The notes below the pieces were generated by a model. That model made no database searches. It had not been told where the DNA came from and saw nothing but the letters and a program-made list of their open reading frames with translations. A DNA stretch of 6,492 nt, taken from contig RZYD01000135.1 in NCBI GenBank assembly GCA_009930445.1, positions 1-6,492 on the forward strand, given 5' to 3'. The position numbers and the translations under genes were made by a program. Source of the DNA: Bacteroidia bacterium. Its GTDB lineage: Bacteria; Bacteroidota; Bacteroidia; Bacteroidales; BM520. Each line of letters opens with the position of its first letter. Within the stretch, counting starts at the first letter, position 1. Positions 1 to 4,595 of the stretch are shown here, piece by piece.

Positions 1-38
1 ATGGTTACAATTGTTGCTTCGTAACTTCAAAGGTAACC

Positions 39-82
39 AACCGGGTTAGTCTGCAAAAAGATTGACCCGGTTAAATTTTTTT
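39..82 (+). terminator. Strong intrinsic terminator of an upstream plus-strand gene outside the window
   Basis: Bases 39-52 pair with 59-72 in a continuous 14-bp stem (two G-U wobbles, GC-rich base AACCGGGT/ACCCGGTT) closed by a six-base loop. AAA and then a run of seven T (76-82) follow. The T-run is only on the plus-strand 3' side, so it should end a plus-strand transcript entering from the left. The last codons of that gene may be in bases 1-24 (frame 1 stop at 22-24) or 2-48 (frame 2 stop at 46-48); too little is present to identify it. Confidence 0.75.
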
Positions 83-142
83 ACCGGACAACAGTGATTA
101 AAAATATAACTCTTTTCCATCTACCCTGTAATAATATTCGAT

Positions 143-150
143 TATTTTTG
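143..150 (+). promoter_or_regulatory. Candidate Bacteroidota -7 box for the nucleotidyltransferase gene
   Basis: TATTTTTG matches the Bacteroidota -7 consensus TAnnTTTG exactly and ends 15 bases before the ATG at 166, which implies a very short leader. I could not find a good TTTG -33 element at 19-21 bases upstream, so this is a consensus match only. It lies downstream of the strong terminator at 39-82, where a new promoter would be expected. Confidence 0.4.
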
Positions 151-165
151 CAAAAACAGGAAAGT

Positions 166-1065
166 ATGAATCCCACATTAGTAATCCTCGCTGCCGGAAT
201 TGGCTCCCGTTATGGTTCTGTAAAACAATTGGATAAGATGGGCCCTTCCGGCGAAACCCTCCTTGATTATTCGGCCTATGATGCCATGCGCGCTGGATTT
301 GGTAAAATTGTTTTTGTAATCCGTAAAAATATCGAAGCGGATTTCAAAATGCATGTGGTTTCAAAAATCGAAAAGTATATTCCGTGTTCGCTTGTTTTCC
401 AGGAACTTCAGAATGTTCCGGAAGGGATTAAGGTTCACCCTGAACGCGTAAAACCATGGGGCACAGGACATGCCGTTCTGGTGGCTAAAGATGTGGTTAA
501 CGAAAATTTTGCGGCGATTAATGCTGATGATTTTTATGGTTATGATGCTTTTAAGACCATGGCTACTCACCTGAAACACCTTAATATCGCTGAATATTCG
601 ATGGTGGGATATCCGATTCAAAAGACGCTCTCCAGGCATGGTTCTGTTTCCAGAGGGGTATGCAGCATTAATGAATCAGATTACCTTGAGGGCATCATAG
701 AACGCACTAAAATCATCCGTGAAAACGAAGTAATAAAATACCAGGATGAAAACGGTAAAATGCAGCCGCTATCAGGGAACGAAACGGTTTCCATGAATTT
801 TTGGGGGTTTACACCGGACATCTTTGATTTCATTGCCCGGCAATTCCACGAATTTATCGGAAAAGAGGCCGGAAACCTGAAATCGGAGATTTATATTCCT
901 TTTGTCGTTGATACGCTGATAAAAGCGGATATTCGCCGGGCAAAGGTATTGAAAACCAAAGCAGAATGGTTTGGCATCACGTATAAGGAAGATAAGGAAG
1001 CGGCTGTAAAACGATTGCGCTCACTCACTGAAGCGGGAGAATACCCCGAAAAACTTTGGACATAA
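166..1065 (+). CDS. NDP-sugar-synthase-like nucleotidyltransferase (NTP_transferase fold)
   Basis: This encodes a 299-residue cytoplasmic protein with the N-terminal signature of sugar-phosphate nucleotidyltransferases: LAAGIGSRYG at residues 8-17, followed by Lys20. That is the glycine-rich nucleotide-binding loop with its basic residues. A PWGTGHA segment (97-103) and INADDFYG (118-125) follow; the acidic pair Asp121/Asp122 sits where the family binds the metal and NTP. A SMNFWGF stretch further on is also typical of this group. Length fits a single-domain enzyme without a left-handed beta-helix acyltransferase extension. The family joins an NTP to a sugar 1-phosphate and releases pyrophosphate; the sugar cannot be told from sequence. 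I chose ATG 166 over an in-frame GTG at 94 because the nucleotide-binding strand starts right after it, the 24 extra residues look non-coding, and a -7 box lies between the two starts. It appears monocistronic, with terminators on both sides. Confidence 0.88.
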   Translation: MNPTLVILAAGIGSRYGSVKQLDKMGPSGETLLDYSAYDAMRAGFGKIVFVIRKNIEADFKMHVVSKIEKYIPCSLVFQELQNVPEGIKVHPERVKPWGTGHAVLVAKDVVNENFAAINADDFYGYDAFKTMATHLKHLNIAEYSMVGYPIQKTLSRHGSVSRGVCSINESDYLEGIIERTKIIRENEVIKYQDENGKMQPLSGNETVSMNFWGFTPDIFDFIARQFHEFIGKEAGNLKSEIYIPFVVDTLIKADIRRAKVLKTKAEWFGITYKEDKEAAVKRLRSLTEAGEYPEKLWT

Positions 1066-1093
1066 ACGCTGATCGTGATCTGCGTTCTTTTCT
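1065..1093 (+). terminator. Intrinsic terminator after the nucleotidyltransferase gene
   Basis: The hairpin begins in the last base of the TAA stop. AACGC (1065-1069) pairs with GCGTT (1082-1086), a T-T mismatch follows, and GATC (1071-1074) faces GATC (1077-1080), leaving a CGTG-type loop. The 3' side runs into TTCTTTTCT. The stem is moderate and the T-run is interrupted, so the terminator is probable rather than certain. Confidence 0.5.
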
Positions 1094-1149
1094 ATTGTTT
1101 GTTCCCGGGTAACAATGTTCATGTCATGAAGCGATGGGTTTATCCTTTA

Positions 1150-1190
1150 TATCCGGGAGCCCGCCATGGGGCTAAACCTCAACCCGGATA
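1150..1190. repeat. Nested palindromic element (REP-like repeat or structured RNA), function unknown
   Basis: TATCCGGG (1150-1157) is perfectly complementary to CCCGGATA (1183-1190). Directly inside its 5' arm a second perfect stem, AGCCC (1158-1162) with GGGCT (1169-1173), closes a six-base loop and stacks on the outer stem. Only nine bases (1174-1182) are left as a bulge. Smaller palindromes flank it: TTCATG-T-CATGAA at 1118-1130 and ATTTGCAAAT at 1197-1206. This GC-rich island lies in an otherwise AT-rich 259-base gap (1066-1324) with no convincing gene. It could be a dispersed intergenic repeat, a small RNA or a leader structure. No T-run follows, so it is not a standard terminator. Confidence 0.45.
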
Positions 1191-1285
1191 CAGCCAATTT
1201 GCAAATGGTGTTGTTAAAAAACTGGATGACAGAAGGTTTTTTGCTGCAATTTTTGTCATTATTTTTATATTGATAAAAAAAATTG

Positions 1286-1293
1286 CATATTTG
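1286..1293 (+). promoter_or_regulatory. Weak candidate -7 box for the lipoprotein gene
   Basis: CATATTTG matches TAnnTTTG at all but the first base and lies 31 bases before the ATG at 1325. A TTTG at 1252-1255 is too far away (30 bases) for a usual -33 element. The surrounding 1261-1300 stretch is very AT-rich, as promoters in this phylum tend to be. Confidence 0.25.
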
Positions 1294-1324
1294 TATGCAA
1301 ACAAATGAGATAAAACAGATCATC

Positions 1325-1576
1325 ATGAAATCGGGGAAATATATCGGAGTATTTTTGGTTGTTATAGGGTTAACGCTTTTATTGTCAGGTTGCAGTACAG
1401 GCAGTCAGGCAACGCAATATCCGGTGGGGATGAAACAAAAGCGGGTATATTATACCGGAACGGGCAACAGCAAGACACCTCCAACGGTAGGGTACTCCTC
1501 TTCACGCCGGATTTCATCACCACCACCCAAAAATTATATTATTCCACAAAAACGGAAAAACACGCTTTATAAATAG
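1325..1576 (+). CDS. Small basic orphan lipoprotein
   Basis: This encodes an 83-residue precursor: a short basic N-terminus (MKSGKY), a hydrophobic stretch at about residues 7-20, and a clear lipobox LSGC with the lipidated cysteine at residue 23. The residue after Cys is Ser, so retention in the inner membrane through an Asp+2 signal is not suggested, and there is no acidic surface-export motif after the cysteine. The mature part is about 61 residues, rich in Ser, Thr, Pro, Tyr, Lys and Arg. It has eleven Lys/Arg and no Asp or Glu, and carries an SSPPPKN segment near residues 64-70. I recognise no domain and assign no function. An in-frame ATG at 1283 would add 14 residues before the signal sequence; ATG 1325 gives a textbook signal peptide and is preferred. 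The lipobox argues that the gene is real despite its size. Confidence 0.7.
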   Translation: MKSGKYIGVFLVVIGLTLLLSGCSTGSQATQYPVGMKQKRVYYTGTGNSKTPPTVGYSSSRRISSPPPKNYIIPQKRKNTLYK

Positions 1577-1583
1577 AAGCGTG
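1561..1583 (+). terminator. Hairpin overlapping the lipoprotein stop codon, possible terminator
   Basis: CACGCTT (1561-1567) pairs perfectly with AAGCGTG (1577-1583) around a nine-base loop that contains the TAG stop at 1574-1576. The 3' side is ATTCTTCACCC and then TTTTT, so the T-rich tract is delayed and interrupted. It may end the lipoprotein transcript or protect its 3' end. Confidence 0.4.
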
Positions 1584-1795
1584 ATTCTTCACCCTTTTTC
1601 CTTTCCGCTTACATTTTCTTTTTATCTTTATTGAATAAAGAAAAAAATGAAGCATTTACCCCTGTTTATTTTATTTAAATAGCCCGCAACATGAAGTAAA
1701 AATGGCTTTCAGGTGGTTTAGTGCAAAAACAATACCCCGGGTGGTTAAAACAGCAGACCTGCTGTATAAATTCAGGACTTAGTAACACACTTTTG
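1577..1795. other. Convergent intergenic region, no gene seen
   Basis: This stretch lies between the 3' ends of the lipoprotein gene (+) and the thioesterase gene (-). Besides the hairpins at 1561-1583 and 1750-1765, it holds an AT-only inverted repeat at 1626-1640 (CTTTATT-G-AATAAAG), with T-rich sequence before it and A-rich sequence after it. No open frame here has protein-like composition or a convincing start. Confidence 0.5.
1747..1765 (-). terminator. Intrinsic terminator of the MORN_2/thioesterase transcript
   Basis: Read on the minus strand, ACAGCA pairs with TGCTGT around a short GGTC loop (plus positions 1750-1765), and the stem runs directly into TTTT (with 1747-1750). It begins about 30 bases after the thioesterase stop. 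The stem is short but GC-containing, and the T-run is on the correct side for a minus-strand transcript. Confidence 0.42.
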
Positions 1796-2275
1796 CTATT
1801 CTTCAACAAAAAAATCAGGATTTTCCGGGAAGCCAAGTTGTTGATGACTATATTCGCGTGTAAAAGTATAAAATATCACCTCAGCTTCGGAACACAGACG
1901 GGTATCCGGGCCAAACAAATCAACATGGATGAAGGCCAGATTTCGTTTTTTTTCTGTTAATCTGGCGCGTAAAGTTATGGGCCCACGATGGGTCGGAACC
2001 GGTTTTTTATATTTTATTTCGAGACGGGAAGTAACACCGGCAGTTTGTAAAACCACCTGAACAAGCCAGGAGGCAGTTTCGTCCATAAGTGTAGCTTGAA
2101 TTCCGCCATGAAGTACATTGTTATACCCCTGAAACCTGGGTTGCGGCTCCCAAGTGCTATGTATTTCTTCCCCATCCAGAAAAAAGGTCATTTGTAATCC
2201 ATGTGGGTTATTATGACTGCATCCAAAACAGAAATACCCGGGAAGCGATTCGTAAAAATTGTTTATTTTTCGCAT
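1796..2275 (-). CDS. PaaI-type hotdog-fold thioesterase
   Basis: This encodes a 159-residue cytoplasmic protein of the PaaI/4HBT hotdog family. Near the N-terminus is CFGCSHNNPHGLQM (residues 16-29), a form of the CFGCG-x-NPxGL motif common in these proteins. The active-site segment is LHGGIQATLMDETAS (55-69). HGG starts the central helix, and Asp65, followed by Glu66, is in the position of the catalytic acidic residue. The strand LEIKYKKPVP (85-94) matches the hotdog beta-strand that follows. The family hydrolyses acyl-CoA thioesters; the acyl group is not predictable here. Some members with this N-terminal Cys motif are only known by family. The ATG at 2275 lies six bases after the stop of the MORN_2 gene, so the two are very probably co-transcribed. 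The C-terminal tail of about 20 residues is acidic and ends FFVEE. Confidence 0.88.
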   Translation of the reverse strand: MRKINNFYESLPGYFCFGCSHNNPHGLQMTFFLDGEEIHSTWEPQPRFQGYNNVLHGGIQATLMDETASWLVQVVLQTAGVTSRLEIKYKKPVPTHRGPITLRARLTEKKRNLAFIHVDLFGPDTRLCSEAEVIFYTFTREYSHQQLGFPENPDFFVEE

Positions 2276-2281
2276 TACTTG

Positions 2282-3067
2282 TTACTTTTCCTGCCCTTTA
2301 CTGAATTTTTGCATCGAAATTTCTTTTCCGGTTTCATCGTAGGTATACCATTTCCCTTCCTTTAAGCCTGCTTCATACGAACCTTTGATTTTCACCATAC
2401 CGTTTTGGTAGTATTCAAAATATTCACCCACAGGTTGATCCTCCACAAATCTTTCTTCAATCATAAGGGTTCCATTCTCGTAAAAGGTTTTATTTATTCC
2501 ATGAAATTGTCCATTCGAATAGTTGTATTCGGCGATCAGATTACCATTGGTACCGAACCAGCGTGATGGCCCGTCTTTTACCCCCATGGAGTAGTAACTT
2601 TCCTCCAATACTTTTCCCGGCAGATTGGAATAGTAGGAACGCTGTATCCCATGTAATACGCCTTCAAAATAGTTTCCTTCCTGAGCAAGCGTTGCACCGC
2701 GATTAAAAGTTTTTGTATTTCCATGCAGCTTTCCTTCTTTAAAATGTTCTTCCCGGGTAAAATACCCGCGCTGATCAATTTCAAGTACGACACCGTTAAG
2801 CTTTCCATTTTTATATTCTTCAAGCCGGTTAACAATTCCATTGGGAAAATAGCTTACCCAGTTCCCTTCCTTTTGATCGTTCATGTACCACCCGAATGAT
2901 TTATATCTTCCGTTCATTTCTTCCCATAACCCCTGTTTCTGGTTCTTATCATCCAATTGATTAATTTCTCCTTCGTGCCCGAAAGGATTGGGAATAGACC
3001 CGGTTGTTTGCGCTATTACCGGGGCGGTAACTAATAATACAATAAAAAGAAATAAATGAGTTTTCAT
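2282..3067 (-). CDS. Secreted MORN_2-repeat protein (annotated in databases as YwqK-like)
   Basis: This encodes a 261-residue protein with an N-terminal Sec signal peptide (hydrophobic core at residues 4-19, cleavage likely after Ala19 or before Thr21 in VIAQTT), so it is probably periplasmic or outer-membrane associated. The rest is a tandem array of MORN_2-type repeats, each of the form xG-x(3)-aromatic-x(2)-NG followed by a strand and FxxG. I count nine, with the marker glycine at residues 46, 68, 92, 116, 140, 166, 190, 214 and 238, a spacing of almost exactly 24. Clear copies are KEGNWVSYFPNG (67-77), FHGINKTFYENG (188-199) and KEGKWYTYDETG (236-247). Proteins of this kind are often labelled YwqK-family antitoxins. 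I see no toxin partner and do not endorse that role. The repeats form an elongated beta-hairpin sheet suited to binding. It is the first gene of a likely operon with the thioesterase, downstream of rimO. Confidence 0.85.
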   Translation of the reverse strand: MKTHLFLFIVLLVTAPVIAQTTGSIPNPFGHEGEINQLDDKNQKQGLWEEMNGRYKSFGWYMNDQKEGNWVSYFPNGIVNRLEEYKNGKLNGVVLEIDQRGYFTREEHFKEGKLHGNTKTFNRGATLAQEGNYFEGVLHGIQRSYYSNLPGKVLEESYYSMGVKDGPSRWFGTNGNLIAEYNYSNGQFHGINKTFYENGTLMIEERFVEDQPVGEYFEYYQNGMVKIKGSYEAGLKEGKWYTYDETGKEISMQKFSKGQEK

Positions 3068-3168
3068 AATTCGAATACTTTTAGTTAAGTCAGAAGGAGT
3101 TCAAAGCTTGTCATGCAAAAATTATTTCCGGTAAATGTAATTATTTGTTTTATCCGCAATGGTACGGA

Positions 3169-3176
3169 CAAAGATA
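3169..3176 (-). promoter_or_regulatory. Candidate -7 box for the MORN_2/thioesterase operon
   Basis: On the minus strand TATCTTTG fits TAnnTTTG exactly and continues TCCGT. It is close to the TATCTTTGTCGT found upstream of rimO. It implies a leader of about 95-100 bases before the ATG at 3067. No clear TTTG -33 element is at the right spacing. If real, it separates the MORN_2 gene from rimO transcription. Confidence 0.42.
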
Positions 3177-3190
3177 CGTGGAATTACCTA

Positions 3191-3229
3191 AAAACCCAAT
3201 TTCTGAAGCCGGAAGTTGTGGGAGAAATT
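3191..3229 (-). terminator. Weak hairpin over the rimO stop codon, possible terminator
   Basis: On the minus strand AATTTCT (overlapping the TAA stop) is perfectly complementary to AGAAATT, with an 18-base loop (plus arms 3223-3229 and 3198-3204). GGG and then TTTT follow. The stem is AT-rich and the loop large, so termination is uncertain. Its place between rimO and the -7 box at 3169-3176 would suit a partial stop before a new transcript. Confidence 0.3.
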
Positions 3230-4526
3230 AATCCGCTAATTCGGCAAACAGGTCATAATCATCGGCCTGAATTATTTTAACGCGACGAAAAGATCCGCAA
3301 ACCACCGGACGGTCTGTAATGCGAATGAGCACTTCATTATCCACTTCAGGCGAATCAAATTCTGTTCGTGCAATCCAGTACTCCCCTTCTTGGCGATCGA
3401 TAAGGACTGTTAGAATTTTTCCAACTCGAGCGCGATTGTGTGCCCGGGAGATATCCTGTTGCATATCCATTAAGCAGTCTCTACGGGCGTCTTTAATTTC
3501 CTGAGGGATGTTATCCTCCAGTTCGAATGCCGCGGTATTTTCTTCGTGTGAATAGGTAAATATTCCCATGCGCTCGAATTGAAATTCCGAAATAAAATCC
3601 TTTAATTCCTGAAACTCTTCCTCTGTTTCGCCGGGATAGCCGACGATAAAAGCAGTTCGAATTGCTGCTTCCGGTAATTTTTCACGAAACCTTTGAATCA
3701 ATTGTCGGGTACCTTCCCGGTCAATTCCCCGGTGCATTGATTTTAAGATGCGGTTATTGATATGTTGGAGTGGAATATCGATATAGTTAACAACATTTGG
3801 ATGGTTTTGGAAGACATTAAGTAATGCATCGGTAAAGCCGAGGGGAAACGTATAATGAAGGCGTATCCATGTGTCAGGGTTTTCTTCGGCAAGGCGATTG
3901 ACGAGGGTATCCAGGCAATTATACCCGTATAAATCAACCCCATAGTAAGTCAGATCCTGAGCGATTAGCAAGAGTTCCTTAACGCCGCGCTGAACCAAAG
4001 TGCGGCATTCCTCTGCGATGCTATCCATAGATTTGCTGCAGTGCTTACCGCGAATCAAAGGGATAGCGCAGAAAGAGCACCGTCGGTCACACCCTTCTGC
4101 AATTTTAACATACGCATAATGGCCAGGTGTAGACAGTGGCCGCTGACCCGGTAATTTTTCACTCCAGGCCATCGGAAAATCACAAACAATTTTCCGGATA
4201 TCATTAACGCCATAAAAGACATCAACTTCAGGTATTTCATTGATCAACTCCTGTTGATATCGTTGTGAAAGACAACCCATTACAATTAATTTCTCGATCT
4301 TCCCGGAACGTCGGGCGGAACCAAAATCAAGAATTGTGCTGATGCTTTCTTCCTTAGCATCGTTTATAAAACCACAGGTATTGATTACCACATAATCGGA
4401 TTCTTTATCACTGTCAAAAAGTACCTCATAACCGGAATTAGCAAGGTACCCAGCCAGAATTTCCGAGTCGACTGTATTCTTGCTGCAACCCAGGGTTACA
4501 ATATTAATTCTTTTCATCTTCAGCAT
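3228..4526 (-). CDS. rimO: Ribosomal protein S12 methylthiotransferase RimO
   Basis: This 432-residue protein has the full methylthiotransferase architecture. The N-terminal UPF0004 domain carries VTLGCSKNTVDSE (10-22) and three cluster-binding cysteines, Cys14, Cys51 (INTCGF) and Cys85 (VMGCLSQRY). The radical-SAM domain has the CxxxCxxC triad Cys146, Cys150, Cys153 in AEGCDRRCSFCAIPLIRG. The C-terminal TRAM domain runs from about residue 366 to the end. RimO uses S-adenosylmethionine and two [4Fe-4S] clusters to add a methylthio group to the beta-carbon of a conserved aspartate of ribosomal protein S12. The GCSKN..DSE and EGC..xCSFCAIP wording separates RimO from the tRNA enzyme MiaB. Length is normal for the family and no key residue is missing. 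Translation may begin at ATG 4526 or at ATG 4517 three codons later (MKRIN), which resembles other RimO starts more closely. It is divergent from the CotH-like gene. Confidence 0.96.
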   Translation of the reverse strand: MLKMKRINIVTLGCSKNTVDSEILAGYLANSGYEVLFDSDKESDYVVINTCGFINDAKEESISTILDFGSARRSGKIEKLIVMGCLSQRYQQELINEIPEVDVFYGVNDIRKIVCDFPMAWSEKLPGQRPLSTPGHYAYVKIAEGCDRRCSFCAIPLIRGKHCSKSMDSIAEECRTLVQRGVKELLLIAQDLTYYGVDLYGYNCLDTLVNRLAEENPDTWIRLHYTFPLGFTDALLNVFQNHPNVVNYIDIPLQHINNRILKSMHRGIDREGTRQLIQRFREKLPEAAIRTAFIVGYPGETEEEFQELKDFISEFQFERMGIFTYSHEENTAAFELEDNIPQEIKDARRDCLMDMQQDISRAHNRARVGKILTVLIDRQEGEYWIARTEFDSPEVDNEVLIRITDRPVVCGSFRRVKIIQADDYDLFAELAD

Positions 4527-4547
4527 TTTTTATCGTGAAATGCACGA

Positions 4548-4555
4548 CAAAGATA
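4548..4555 (-). promoter_or_regulatory. Candidate -7 box of rimO
   Basis: On the minus strand TATCTTTG matches TAnnTTTG exactly and is followed by TCGTGC. It lies 21 bases before ATG 4526. At the expected -33 distance there is only AATG (partial match), and this overlaps the opposing -7 box at 4573-4580. Confidence 0.5.
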
Positions 4556-4572
4556 ATCAATAACAAATTCAG

Positions 4573-4580
4573 TACATTTG
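4573..4580 (+). promoter_or_regulatory. Candidate -7 box of the CotH-like gene
   Basis: TACATTTG matches TAnnTTTG exactly and ends 15 bases before ATG 4596. It faces the rimO -7 box with 17 bases between them. No TTTG is seen at the -33 spacing, so the call rests on the -7 match and its position. Confidence 0.45.
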
Positions 4581-4595
4581 TAAAAAAACTAATCC

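Noticed and set aside
361..639. A 92-codon minus-strand open frame inside the nucleotidyltransferase gene
   Set aside because: It is fully antisense to conserved coding sequence and has no motif of its own.
1075..1308. A 77-codon plus-strand open frame between the nucleotidyltransferase and lipoprotein genes
   Set aside because: It starts at a GTG inside the terminator hairpin, spans the nested palindromes and has no recognisable domain. The end of the frame overlaps the AT-rich promoter-like region of the lipoprotein gene.
1390..1572. A second open frame overlapping the lipoprotein gene, as a possible overlapping gene
   Set aside because: It lies in another frame of the same DNA, whereas the lipoprotein frame has a clear signal peptide and lipobox. 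The alternative has no supporting feature.
1615..1647. AT-only inverted repeat (CTTTATT-G-AATAAAG) as a bidirectional terminator
   Set aside because: The stem has a single G-C pair, and the T-rich tract lies before rather than after the hairpin on both strands, so it lacks terminator polarity.
1721..1960. A 79-codon plus-strand open frame
   Set aside because: Most of it is antisense to the well-supported thioesterase gene, and its translation has no family features.
2282..3067. Reading the MORN_2 protein as the antitoxin of a toxin-antitoxin pair
   Set aside because: It has a signal peptide and so is exported. The adjacent gene is a PaaI-type thioesterase with an intact active site, not a toxin.
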